Part shown: positions 21,001-28,741 of the stretch, piece after piece
How positions within the stretch are numbered: the stretch's first letter is position 1
Layout of the letters: each line of letters starts with the position of its first letter
Source: Gemmatimonadota bacterium
GTDB lineage: Bacteria > Gemmatimonadota > Gemmatimonadetes > Gemmatimonadales > Gemmatimonadaceae
NCBI GenBank assembly: GCA_016191225.1
Contig: JACPPC010000018.1
Span: 101,827-165,826, forward strand
Direction of reading: 5' to 3'
DNA: 64,000 nucleotides
Position numbers and translations under genes: made by a program
Notes under the pieces: generated by a model
Databases searched by the model: none
What the model saw: only the letters and a program-made list of their open reading frames with translations
What the model was told of the DNA's origin: nothing

Positions 21001-21587
21001 CGGTCGATCCAGTGCTGCTTCAGGTTCGGGGGTTCGACTCGGCCGCGGCGCGCTTTCGCTACGGAATCAACGAGTCGTTCGGCAGCTGGGAACGAAGCGC
21101 CGGAGCGAGTGCACTCGCGCCGTTCGCTATTCGGCTGGAGGTGCGTGTGAACTTCTCCAAGCCATACGCAGTGCAGGCGGCGCGCCTCGCGCGCGCGCGC
21201 GCATCGGATGCCGCACGCACAAAGACCATCGACGACCTGCAACGTCGCTGGCCCGATCCGTTCGCCATGTTGGAGTCGCGTCTCGACAGTGCGGACGTGA
21301 CGCGCGAAGACCTCGACCGCCTCTTGCCGGCCCGGCGCGCATACTGGTCCGAGCTCAACCAGGCGTGGCGGCGAGCGGCAATCGTCGCGCTCGACAGCAC
21401 GATCGCAGAGCCAGCGCGGGTCGAGGCCATCCGCGTGGCGCGCGCGCGCTCCGATTCCGCCTACGAGGACGCGACGCGTCGCATTCGCGAGCTGCTGGGC
21501 GAGGTCCGCTACCAGCGGCTCCCCGAATGGACGCAGTTCTTCCTGCGTCCCGGAGCAATCCGCGCCGTCCGCTCTCGACTCGACTGA
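18021..21587 (+). CDS. TonB-dependent receptor-like outer-membrane protein with C-terminal helical extension
   Basis: A 1188-residue outer-membrane protein. After a signal peptide (ending ASAWPISAQ) comes a carboxypeptidase-regulatory-like domain (residues about 45-115), then a plug-like region (QNQVFLNGLPLPALQLPRD) and a long barrel with alternating aromatic strands. The barrel seems to close at about FAIRLEVRVNFSKPY, and a further 140 or so residues of charged helix follow (ARASDAARTKTIDDLQRRW onward), unusual because barrels normally end at the C-terminus. One rare TTA codon is present. It is last in the cysteine-peptide cluster and could import or release the peptide. Start at ATG 18021; ATG 18039 is an alternative. 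Confidence 0.82.
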   Translation: MAHGRLMAGCAPSAGFGLANRRSLIPTVVLALASAWPISAQVQSSELRVRVSDANGVPVRRALIVIGDGAVTRDAVVDSTGVAVVRIASRDSVAIAVSAIGMRSAGRMVRLLDLARPWTVSFVLAPSSFQLNVVRVTARDTSLTELSDRRTHRNGARDEYLPALAGWPHGGGDDGSLINMLTALPGFDRSGAGFSVLGLAGEQNQVFLNGLPLPALQLPRDVTLLASASSTPSDASLGGFAGGSLDLGLVGGTNYRSLVVRAGGSAPWTTVPLADGLSSSRVHANVAASFPLVLDRVYALISAQISHESRDDWWLNSAPARGLAKGVLAPAQRDSAISALSDAGVEFPQGVTSQGNRLNMLSQVDFDRLAGGALSSTLVINAGDLSGIGASPLALSSRSTSSSSSQFAAQTRWRRLLHEGMTWQNSLALTGTAAHASAGRAEPAGILVIADPLQADSLGATSVAFGGANVPATIDVTNGLTARTQLEFRPWSPRHRVTLMGEWAERGAARDRDATLAGGVFYYPDATALRSGRPALYERASSLLHQRATLKAWSSAWSGTFRFSGRREVSYGLRAEYQTLASPNALDSAVQVLAPTVARSFAAFDVSPRVGLTIDYGPRENPFRGRIALSAGRFVGALPVEGALSSFGDARSNLTRCIGSDIAMYTWGTGAPAGGCTAPGTTSVTAGLAGAAGLAPASSWRGSVSWREVLFHGRLWPQLDVTWSATDRLPTRDDVNLAAVGAFTLPDEGGRPVFVPRSAVDMRTGSMSLSGARRMAGLGQVVLLDARGASRSLQAVASVIMPELWDYQLRLSYTATVARDLITGLAEGRTSGGQGGLWVPSAFAPEHSVRAAITGSLPGGVLLTAFGEWASGLPFTPLVDRDVNGDGYSNDAAFIPALGPASASALGRRLAARLSSLPSGVRQCLMRQQETVAAPRSCVGPSRSQLDARLELDAGWLRLPHPATIQLDLLNLPAMADLLLNGRSGLQGWGQQRSVDPVLLQVRGFDSAAARFRYGINESFGSWERSAGASALAPFAIRLEVRVNFSKPYAVQAARLARARASDAARTKTIDDLQRRWPDPFAMLESRLDSADVTREDLDRLLPARRAYWSELNQAWRRAAIVALDSTIAEPARVEAIRVARARSDSAYEDATRRIRELLGEVRYQRLPEWTQFFLRPGAIRAVRSRLD

Positions 21588-21658
21588 CCGCTCGGCGGCT
21601 TGGCTTTCGACCGTCGCTGCGACCGCCTCGCGCGCCGCGACCGCTGCGGCCGGCTCCA

Positions 21659-21666
21659 TATATTGT
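21659..21666 (+). promoter_or_regulatory. -7 element TATATTGT, aguBA
   Basis: TATATTGT ends four bases before the aguB ATG, the same layout as before queC. This predicts a leaderless aguBA transcript. Confidence 0.5.
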
Positions 21667-21670
21667 GTCC

Positions 21671-22606
21671 ATGACCGCCACCGCTCCCTTCACCATCGGA
21701 CTCGTGCAGGACGGCGTCGCGGGGGACCGCGCGGCGACGCTCGCGGCCACGGTCGCGCGCGTGCGCGAGGCGGCGAAGCGCGGCGCGCAGCTGATCTGCC
21801 TCAAGGAACTCTTCGACGCGCCGTACTTCTGCAAGTCGCTCGACATCCGGAACTTCGACCTGGCCGAGCCCGTGCCCGGGCCGACCACGGCAACGATGCA
21901 GGCGCTGGCGAGGGAACTCGCGGTCGTGCTGGTGGTGCCGCTGTACGAGCGGCAGGCGCCCGGCGTCTACCGCAACAGTGCCGTGGTGATCGACGCCGAC
22001 GGCTCCCTGCTCGGCGCCTACCGCAAGATGCACATCCCGCACGACCCCCTGTTCGAGGAGAAGTACTACTTCACCCCGGGCGACGCGGGGCCGGCGTCGC
22101 AGCCGGCCGACGCCCCCGGCCCGGCGCGGGCGAGCAACGGCTTCATGGTGTGGGACACCAGGTACGCACGCATCGGCGTGCTGATCTGCTGGGACCAGTG
22201 GTATCCCGAGGGAGCGCGGCTCACCGCGCTGCTCGGCGCGCAGGTGCTGTTCTACCCGACCGCGATCGGCTGGCACCCCGCGGAGAAGGCGACCTTCGGC
22301 GCCGCGCAGGTGGACGCCTGGCGCACGGCGCAGCGAGCCCACGCGATCGCCAACGGCGTCTTCGTCGCGGCCCCCAACCGCGTGGGCTTCGAGGCAGAGG
22401 CCGGCACCAACGGAATCGAGTTCTTCGGGCACTCGTTCGTTTCCGACCCGTTCGGCCGGATCATCGCCGACGCGGGAGAGTCGCCCGAGGTCCTCGTGGC
22501 GACGTGCGACCCGGCACTGATCGAGGAGACGCGCCGCAACTGGCCCTTCCTCCGCGACCGGCGGATCGACGCCTACGGCGCGATCGCCTCGCGCTGGCTC
22601 GGATGA
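21671..22606 (+). CDS. aguB: N-carbamoylputrescine amidase
   Basis: AguB hydrolyses N-carbamoylputrescine to putrescine, CO2 and ammonia, the last step of the agmatine route. The 311-residue nitrilase-fold protein has the Glu46-Lys119-Cys173 triad (LKELFD, YRKMHIP, LICWDQWYPE). The motif CWDQWYPEGAR and the TAIGWHP segment are characteristic of AguB rather than general amidases. The stop overlaps the start of aguA by four bases, so both enzymes of the route are co-translated. Cytoplasmic. ATG 21671 is the natural start, with a promoter element immediately before it. Confidence 0.95.
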   Translation: MTATAPFTIGLVQDGVAGDRAATLAATVARVREAAKRGAQLICLKELFDAPYFCKSLDIRNFDLAEPVPGPTTATMQALARELAVVLVVPLYERQAPGVYRNSAVVIDADGSLLGAYRKMHIPHDPLFEEKYYFTPGDAGPASQPADAPGPARASNGFMVWDTRYARIGVLICWDQWYPEGARLTALLGAQVLFYPTAIGWHPAEKATFGAAQVDAWRTAQRAHAIANGVFVAAPNRVGFEAEAGTNGIEFFGHSFVSDPFGRIIADAGESPEVLVATCDPALIEETRRNWPFLRDRRIDAYGAIASRWLG

Positions 22607-23676
22607 GCACCGCGCCCGCCACCCCGCCCGCGGGCGGGGTGCGCATGCCGGCCGAGTGGGAGCCCCACGAGGCGACGTGGATCGCCTGGCCGCACCACGA
22701 GCCCGACTGGCCGGGGAAGCTCCCCCCGATTCCGTGGGTCTACACGGAGATCGTGCGCGCCCTCGCGCCCCACGAGCGCGTCGAGATCCTCTGCCACTCG
22801 GCCGAGGTCGAGGGCGATGCCCTGGCCAAGCTCACGGCGCACCAGGTGCCGCCGGGGAGCTACCGGCTGCACCTGGTGCCGAGCGATCGCGTCTGGCTGC
22901 GCGACAGCGGGGCAGCGACGGTGCTCGACGCGGCGCGGCGGGCGCACCTGGTGAACTGGCGGTTCAATGGATGGGCGAAGTACGACAACTGGCGGCGCGA
23001 TGCGCAGGTGGGAGCGGCGATGGCGCGCATCACCGGGCTGCCGCGCCACGAGCCGGCGCGCCCCGACAATGCGGACCGCGTGGTGCTGGAGGGGGGGGCG
23101 ATCGACGTGAACGGCGCCGGCCTGCTGCTCACGACCGAGGAGTGCCTCCTGTCCAGGGTCCAGGAGCGGAACCCGGGGCTCGACCGCGAGGGGTACGAGC
23201 GCGTGTTTCGCGACTGGCTGGGCATCCGGCAGGTGATCTGGCTGGGCGACGGCTGCGTCGGCGACGACACCCACGGCCACGTGGACGACATCGCGCGGTT
23301 CGTCGCGCCGGACGTGGTTGTGCTGGCGTACGAGCCCGATCCCGCCGACGCCAACCACCGGTCGAGCGTGGACAACCTCGCGCGCCTGGAACTGGCCGGG
23401 GGGCGCCACGGCTCGCTCCGCGTGGTGAAGCTCCCGTATCCCCGCGCGGTGGCGATGGACGGACAACGCCTCCCGGCGAGCTACGCGAACTTCTACGTGG
23501 CCAACGGCACCGTGCTCGTGCCGACCTTCAACGACCCGAACGACCGCGTCGCCCTGAACGCCATCGCCGGCTGCTTTCCGGGACGCCAGGTGGTCGGCAT
23601 CCACGCGGTGGACCTCGTGTGGGGGCTCGGCACCCTGCATTGCCTCACGCAACAGCAGGCCCGCGGCGGCGCGTAG
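22603..23676 (+). CDS. aguA: Agmatine deiminase
   Basis: AguA converts agmatine to N-carbamoylputrescine and ammonia. The 357-residue product is a pentein-fold guanidine-modifying enzyme with WEPHEATWIAWPH at the N-terminus, LRDSGA, VLEGGAID, the His of DDTHGHVDD and catalytic Cys347 in GTLHCLTQQQ. It overlaps aguB (ATGA). Together they make putrescine from decarboxylated arginine. No arginine decarboxylase is nearby, so agmatine must come from elsewhere in the genome or from outside. Cytoplasmic. Confidence 0.95.
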   Translation: MSTAPATPPAGGVRMPAEWEPHEATWIAWPHHEPDWPGKLPPIPWVYTEIVRALAPHERVEILCHSAEVEGDALAKLTAHQVPPGSYRLHLVPSDRVWLRDSGAATVLDAARRAHLVNWRFNGWAKYDNWRRDAQVGAAMARITGLPRHEPARPDNADRVVLEGGAIDVNGAGLLLTTEECLLSRVQERNPGLDREGYERVFRDWLGIRQVIWLGDGCVGDDTHGHVDDIARFVAPDVVVLAYEPDPADANHRSSVDNLARLELAGGRHGSLRVVKLPYPRAVAMDGQRLPASYANFYVANGTVLVPTFNDPNDRVALNAIAGCFPGRQVVGIHAVDLVWGLGTLHCLTQQQARGGA

Positions 23677-23836
23677 GTCGAGAAGACCGGTTGCCGAGCC
23701 GACCCTCAAGGCAGGCCACCGGCGCGCCGTGGTCGGGCGAATCGACCGAGGGCCGGCGCCGCCGTGACGCGCGGTGCGGAACATCGTCGTTTCGACGTCG
23801 CGGCAGGTCCGCGACGCGCATCCCCATGGAGGTTCG

Positions 23837-24931
23837 TTGAGGCGACTTGGCATGATGGCGGCGCTGGCGCTGCCGGTGGCGCTCCTGGCGTCGTGCGGCG
23901 GCGGCTCGCGCAGCCAGACGATCACGCTCGGCGCGGTGGCGCCGTGGGGCACGGGGTACGGCACGCAGATCAGGCGCGCGATCGACCTCGCCGTGGAGGA
24001 GGTGAACAGGACGGGGGGCATCAACGGCACCCAGGTCCAGGTGCAGTTCAAGGACGACTCCGCCAACGGCGCGCGCGGGGTGGCGATGGCGCAGGAGCTG
24101 GTGGCCGACAAGAGCGTGGTGGCGGTGATCGGGCACGCCAACTCGACCGTGTCGGTGGCGTCGGCCCGCGTGTACGACGGGAGGATCGCGGCGGTGAGCC
24201 CGAGCTCGTCGTCGCCGGACCTGACGGGGGTGTCGCCGTGGGTCTTTCGCACGATCAACAGCGACTCGCTCAACGGGGTGGAGCTGGCGCGGTTCGCGGG
24301 CTCGCGGGGCCACAAGCGGGCGGCGCTCATGTACGAGAACGACGCCTTCGGCCGCGGCCTCGTGGCGGTGTTCACGCGGGCCTTCGCCGGCACCATCGTG
24401 TCGGTGGACCCGATCAGCCAGGCGACGCGGGAGTTCGAGCCGTTCGTGGCGTACTACAAGAAGGTGCGTCCCGACGTGGTGTTCGTGGTTGGCACCGAGG
24501 GCTCGGGGATTGCGTTCGTCAAGGAAGCGCGCCGCCAGCAGCTCGACGCCGAGTTGCTGGGCGCCGACGGCTGGAGCGGCGTCACGGCCGGCGGCACCGC
24601 CATGGACGGGGTGGTGATCGGGGCGCCGTTCAGCGACGGCTCGCCGCGCCCCGCGGCGCAGAAGTTCGTGGCCGCCTTCCGTGCCAAGTACAACGCCGCC
24701 CCCGACGGCTTCGCCGCCTGCGCCTACGACGCGGTGATGCTGGTGGCGCGGGCCATCCGCGAAGTCGGCGCCGACCGCCAAAAGGTGCGTGACTGGCTCG
24801 CGAACATGCGCGACGACTACGACGGCGCCACGGGACGGTTCCGCCTCGGCGCCAATGGCGACCCCCAGGGGAAGACGCTCGTGATGCAGCGGATGAAGAA
24901 CGGCGCCTTCGTGCTGGAGGGCGGGCAGTGA
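23837..24931 (+). CDS. Type I periplasmic ligand-binding lipoprotein (LivJ-like)
   Basis: A 364-residue branched-chain-amino-acid-type binding protein. The signal ends in lipobox LLASC (Cys20), so it is a lipoprotein. The fold is visible as [49 protein letters not shown], and a C-terminal [20 protein letters not shown]. The TTG at 23837 follows a GGAGG at 23828-23832 and yields a proper signal peptide; the longer GTG frame would not. Instead of ABC transporter genes, a chemoreceptor overlaps its 3' end by four bases. It therefore probably delivers a ligand signal to that receptor. Ligand unknown. Confidence 0.9.
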   Translation: MRRLGMMAALALPVALLASCGGGSRSQTITLGAVAPWGTGYGTQIRRAIDLAVEEVNRTGGINGTQVQVQFKDDSANGARGVAMAQELVADKSVVAVIGHANSTVSVASARVYDGRIAAVSPSSSSPDLTGVSPWVFRTINSDSLNGVELARFAGSRGHKRAALMYENDAFGRGLVAVFTRAFAGTIVSVDPISQATREFEPFVAYYKKVRPDVVFVVGTEGSGIAFVKEARRQQLDAELLGADGWSGVTAGGTAMDGVVIGAPFSDGSPRPAAQKFVAAFRAKYNAAPDGFAACAYDAVMLVARAIREVGADRQKVRDWLANMRDDYDGATGRFRLGANGDPQGKTLVMQRMKNGAFVLEGGQ

Positions 24932-26655
24932 GCGACTTCTTCCGGCTGGACTCGATCCGCCAGCGCCTGATCGGCAGCTTCGGCCTGACGGTGGCGCTGC
25001 TGATCGCCGCCGGCCTGATCGGGCGCCTGAGCATGACGGCGATGGAGCGCAACATCCGCGTCGCCCTGCGCACCGTGCAGGAGGAGGCGCAGCTCTCCTC
25101 GCGGCTCTCGGCCGACGTGGCCCAGGTGATCAGCGCGGGGATCCACTACGTGGATGGGCGCGACTCGGCATCGCTGGCGCGCTTCCGGCTGAACGGCAGC
25201 GCGGCCCACCAGGCGCAGCGCGAGATGCGCAACCAGCCGGGGCAGTCGCCGGCCGAGCTGGCCCTGATCGCCGAACTCGACGACCGGCTCTCCGAGCTCG
25301 AGGTGCGGTTCGACCTGGCGCACCGGCTCGCCGACCTTGACCGGCGCGACGCCGCCCGCGTCGCCGGCGAGCGCGCCCAGCCGCTGGTGGCCACGATCCT
25401 CGGCGACGTGCAGCGGCTCGGCCTGCTCAAGGCCCAGAAGGTGCAGGAGGCCGCCGACGAGCTCGCGCACGAGACCAACCGGCGTTCGGCGATCCTCGCG
25501 GTGGCGATCGCCGGCGCGGTGCTGATCGCGATCCTGACCGTGGTGGGGACGGTGCGGTGGATCGCGCGCCCCCTCACGCGGCTGGTGGCGCACGCGCGGG
25601 AGCTGTCGCAGGGAAACCTCACGGTGCGCACCGGGACCGGGGACATGCCGTCGGAGTTCGAGGAGCTGGCGACGGCGATGAACGTGACGTCGGAGTCGCT
25701 GTCCAACATCGCCGCCGTCGCAACGCGCACCTCGGACGACGTGTCCACGAGCGCCCACCAGCTGGCCTCGGTCTCGGAGCAGATCGCCCTCTCGGCCGGG
25801 CAGATGGCGAGCGCGATGTCGGACGTGACGGGGGGCGCCGAGGGCCAGGTGCGCGAGATCCTGGGCGTGAACGAGGCGCTGCAGACGATGCGCGACCGGG
25901 CCAAGGGGGTGCTGGCGGGGGCCGAGGAGGTGAACACCCTCGCGGCGTCGATCGAGCACACCGCCGCCGAGAAGCGCGCGGAGATCGAGCGCACGCTGGC
26001 GATCCTCAAGGACGTGCGGGATTCGGTGCAGCAGGCCTCGGCCGAGGTCGCGCAGCTCACGGCGACCACCGAGAACATCGGCAAGTTCGTGGTGGCGGTG
26101 AGCCGGATCGCCGAGCAGACGAACCTGCTGGCGCTCAACGCGGCGATCGAGGCGGCCCGCGCCGGCCAGGCGGGGCGCGGCTTCGCGGTGGTCGCGGACG
26201 AGGTGCGCAAGCTCGCCGAGCAGGCGCAGGCCGCCGCCGACGACGTGGTGCTGCTGACGACGCAGGTGACGCAGCGGGTGCAGTCCACGGCCCGGGTGAT
26301 GGAGACGGGGGCCAGCCGCGTGCGCGAAATCGAGTCGGTCTCGCGCGAGGTCGACACGGCGCTCACGTCGATCAGCACGGCCGCCGAGCGGACGCGGGCG
26401 GCGGCGAACGGCGTGACCTTCTCCGCCCTCGAGAACGCGCAGATGGTGGAGGGGGCGGTGACGGGGCTGGCGAGCGTGGCACGCACGGCCGAGTCGCATG
26501 CCGCGGCCGCGCAGCAGGTGAGCGCGAGCACCGAGGAGCAGAGCGCCGCGTGCGAGGAGATGAGCTCGTCGAGCACGCACTTGCTCGACGGCGCGACGCG
26601 GCTGCGCGAGCTGGTGGGCGGGCTGCGCACCGACGCGGGGAGCCGCCGGCGCTGA
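24928..26655 (+). CDS. Methyl-accepting chemotaxis protein
   Basis: A 575-residue chemoreceptor. TM1 is at about residues 13-33, then a helical periplasmic domain, TM2 at about 188-208 ([20 protein letters not shown]), a HAMP domain ([20 protein letters not shown]) and a long signalling coiled coil. The hairpin tip has [39 protein letters not shown], the CheA/CheW contact. The GTG start overlaps the stop of the binding-lipoprotein gene (GTGA), so receptor and sensor protein are a translational pair. It links an extracellular ligand to the flagellar motor genes at 42.9-63.5 kb; no che genes are in the window. Confidence 0.95.
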   Translation: MSDFFRLDSIRQRLIGSFGLTVALLIAAGLIGRLSMTAMERNIRVALRTVQEEAQLSSRLSADVAQVISAGIHYVDGRDSASLARFRLNGSAAHQAQREMRNQPGQSPAELALIAELDDRLSELEVRFDLAHRLADLDRRDAARVAGERAQPLVATILGDVQRLGLLKAQKVQEAADELAHETNRRSAILAVAIAGAVLIAILTVVGTVRWIARPLTRLVAHARELSQGNLTVRTGTGDMPSEFEELATAMNVTSESLSNIAAVATRTSDDVSTSAHQLASVSEQIALSAGQMASAMSDVTGGAEGQVREILGVNEALQTMRDRAKGVLAGAEEVNTLAASIEHTAAEKRAEIERTLAILKDVRDSVQQASAEVAQLTATTENIGKFVVAVSRIAEQTNLLALNAAIEAARAGQAGRGFAVVADEVRKLAEQAQAAADDVVLLTTQVTQRVQSTARVMETGASRVREIESVSREVDTALTSISTAAERTRAAANGVTFSALENAQMVEGAVTGLASVARTAESHAAAAQQVSASTEEQSAACEEMSSSSTHLLDGATRLRELVGGLRTDAGSRRR

Positions 26656-26686
26656 GGGCGGCGGCAACCGGGGCGGCCGGGGTCGA

Positions 26687-26694
26687 TAGCTTGT
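26687..26694 (+). promoter_or_regulatory. -7 element TAGCTTGT, queC
   Basis: TAGCTTGT ends four bases before the queC ATG. Position and motif match the aguB element and predict a leaderless transcript. Confidence 0.45.
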
Positions 26695-26698
26695 ACGC

Positions 26699-27403
26699 AT
26701 GTCCTTGACAGCCGTCGTCCTGCTGAGCGGCGGGCTCGACTCCACCACCTGCCTCGCCCTCGCCACGCGCGAGGGATTCGCGGTGCACGCGCTCTCGTTC
26801 CGTTACGGGCAGCGGCACGCCTTCGAGCTGGCCGCGGCCGCGCGGGCGGCGGCGCGGTACAAGGTCGCCCGTCACGTCATCCAGGACATCGACCTCCGGC
26901 TGTTCGGCGGCTCGGCGCTCACGGCCGACATCGCGATCCCCAAGGACCGCGACCTCGCGCGCCCCGACGCCTCGATCCCGGTGACGTACGTGCCGGCACG
27001 CAACACGATCTTCCTGGCCTTCGCGCTGGCGTGGGCGGAGGTGCTCGGCGCGCGCGACATCTTTATCGGCGTGAACGCGCTCGACTACAGCGGCTATCCC
27101 GACTGCCGGCCGGAGTTCATTGCCGCGTTCGAGGAGGTCGCGCGCCTCGGAACGCGGGCCGGCGTGGAGGGAGGCGAGGACGGTCGGACGCGCATCCGCA
27201 CGCCGCTGATCGGCCTGACCAAGGCGGGGATCATCGCGCTGGGCCGGGAGCTGGGCGTGGACTACCGCGACACGACGAGCTGCTACGATCCCGCGCCCGA
27301 CGGCGGCGCCTGCGGCCACTGCGACGCCTGCCAGCTGCGCCGACGGGGCTTCGCCGAGGCCGGGGTGAGCGACCCCACCCGCTACGCGCCCGCGGCCGGA
27401 TAG
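26699..27403 (+). CDS. queC: 7-cyano-7-deazaguanine synthase
   Basis: QueC makes preQ0 from 7-carboxy-7-deazaguanine with ATP and ammonia, in queuosine synthesis. The 234-residue protein has the PP-loop [47 protein letters not shown] and the zinc site [21 protein letters not shown] with four cysteines. It is immediately followed by queE, five bases apart, consistent with one operon. queD and folE were not seen here. Cytoplasmic. Confidence 0.97.
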   Translation: MSLTAVVLLSGGLDSTTCLALATREGFAVHALSFRYGQRHAFELAAAARAAARYKVARHVIQDIDLRLFGGSALTADIAIPKDRDLARPDASIPVTYVPARNTIFLAFALAWAEVLGARDIFIGVNALDYSGYPDCRPEFIAAFEEVARLGTRAGVEGGEDGRTRIRTPLIGLTKAGIIALGRELGVDYRDTTSCYDPAPDGGACGHCDACQLRRRGFAEAGVSDPTRYAPAAG

Positions 27404-27408
27404 GCGCG

Positions 27409-28134
27409 ATGGCGTACACGGTGAAGGAGATCTTCTACACGCTGCAGGGCGAGGGGGCGCAAGCGGGGCGGCCGGCGGTCTTCTGCCGGTTCAGCGGCTG
27501 CAACCTGTGGACGGGGCGCGAGGAGGATCGCGCGAGCGCGACGTGCCGCTTCTGCGACACGGATTTCCTGGGCATCGGGCCCGACGGGGGGAGGTTCGAC
27601 ACCGCGACCGCGCTCGCGGCGGCGGTGCGCGCCCGGTGGCCCGACGAAGGCGGCCGTGGCACCGATGCCGGCGCCGATGCCGGCGCCGATGCCGGCGCCG
27701 ATGCCGGCGCCGATGCCCGCGCGCGGAACGGCGCGAGAAGTGGCGCGACACCGCTGGTCGTCTGCACCGGAGGAGAGCCGCTGCTGCAGCTCGGCGCCGA
27801 AGCCGTGGCGGCGCTGCACGCGGCCGGATTCGAGGTCGCGGTGGAGACCAACGGCACGCAGCCGCCGCCGGCGGGCATCGACTGGCTGTGCGTGAGCCCC
27901 AAGGCGGGGGCGCCGCTGGCGGTCTCCGGTGGCGACGAGCTCAAGCTCGTCTATCCGCAGGCGGGGGCGGAGCCGGAGCGGTTCGAGCACCTCGCGTTCG
28001 GTCGGTTCTCGCTGCAGCCGATGGAGGACGGAGAGCGGACGGCGGCCAACACGCGCGCCGCGGTGGCGTATTGCCTGGCGCATCCGCGGTGGAGACTCTC
28101 GCTTCAGACGCACAAGGTGCTCGGCCTCAGGTAG
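27409..28134 (+). CDS. queE: 7-carboxy-7-deazaguanine synthase (radical SAM)
   Basis: QueE converts 6-carboxytetrahydropterin to 7-carboxy-7-deazaguanine. In this 241-residue protein the radical-SAM cluster cysteines are Cys31, Cys46 and Cys49 in the QueE-specific C-x14-C-x2-C arrangement (CNLWTGREEDRASATCRFC). VVCTGGEPLLQ and VETNGT follow as expected. Between them, residues about 86-105, is a tandem GADA insertion made by a DNA repeat, absent from typical QueE and probably a flexible loop. The ATG at 27409 gives MAYTVKEIFYTLQGEG, the family N-terminus. Downstream lies a large inverted-repeat element. Confidence 0.96.
   Translation: MAYTVKEIFYTLQGEGAQAGRPAVFCRFSGCNLWTGREEDRASATCRFCDTDFLGIGPDGGRFDTATALAAAVRARWPDEGGRGTDAGADAGADAGADAGADARARNGARSGATPLVVCTGGEPLLQLGAEAVAALHAAGFEVAVETNGTQPPPAGIDWLCVSPKAGAPLAVSGGDELKLVYPQAGAEPERFEHLAFGRFSLQPMEDGERTAANTRAAVAYCLAHPRWRLSLQTHKVLGLR
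27664..27723 (+). repeat. 12-bp tandem repeat inside queE
   Basis: The unit GATGCCGGCGCC occurs four times perfectly (27664-27711) and a fifth, degenerate time (27712-27723). It encodes GADA and keeps frame at any copy number. Confidence 0.9.
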
Positions 28135-28140
28135 CAAGGA

Positions 28141-28723
28141 CCGGAGGGAGAGGGCGAGGCCGACGAGAGGGGCAATCTCACAGAGACACGGAGACGCGCG
28201 GAGGGACACGGAGGCTGCCACTGCCGGCTGTGGGGCCGGCCTCGCTGACTGGGCTGGGACCGCTCGCTGCCTCGGAACACCTCGCGCGCGGGGAGGGCCG
28301 ACCGAGGCTGAATCCGCGTGCGTGCGGCCGGGGACCCGGTTGGCAGAGTGCCGCGGGCGCGCGGCATCCGATTTCCCGTGCGCCATGGGGCGAGCAGGAG
28401 CCCGTCATGGCGCCAACCGGAGCCCCGCATGCGCGAGCCGCGGTGGTGGAGCTCCCGAGATCACGAACTGAGGACCCCGCAAGCGCCAGCCGCTGCGTGG
28501 GCGCCCGCCGCATCGCCCAGCCGAGTCACCGGCATTCGCCAGCCACCGCACGTGGGCCGAGCACCTTGCAACCCCGGAATTCCGCGCGCACGGCTGCCCC
28601 CCCGCACGCGAGTCGCTCCGCACGGGCCCCCAGGTCCCGGTCGTTGCTTCCTCCGTGCCTCTCCGTGCGCCTCCGTGCCTCTGTGAGAACGCCCCGCTCA
28701 TCGTCCTCTCCCTTCCCCTCCAG
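28141..28723. repeat. 583-bp element with about 74-bp imperfect terminal inverted repeats
   Basis: The left arm (28141-28214) and right arm (28650-28723) are inverted copies. The inner 39 bases (28176-28214 against 28650-28688, CTCACAGAGACACGGAG type) match best, and the outer 35 match at about 26 positions. The inner 435 bp have no convincing gene on either strand. The element fills the gap between the convergent queE and monooxygenase genes. It has no target-site duplication that I can define. It resembles a MITE or large REP-like element, or a very long transcript-end hairpin. Confidence 0.75.
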
Positions 28724-28741
28724 CCGCTCACCGGGCAGAGG

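Noticed and set aside
27664..27723. CRISPR or insertion element in queE
   Set aside because: 12-bp in-frame repeat with no spacers; simple coding repeat.
28215..28649. Gene inside the inverted-repeat element
   Set aside because: Open frames here are Arg/Pro-rich, lack ribosome sites and have no recognisable domain.
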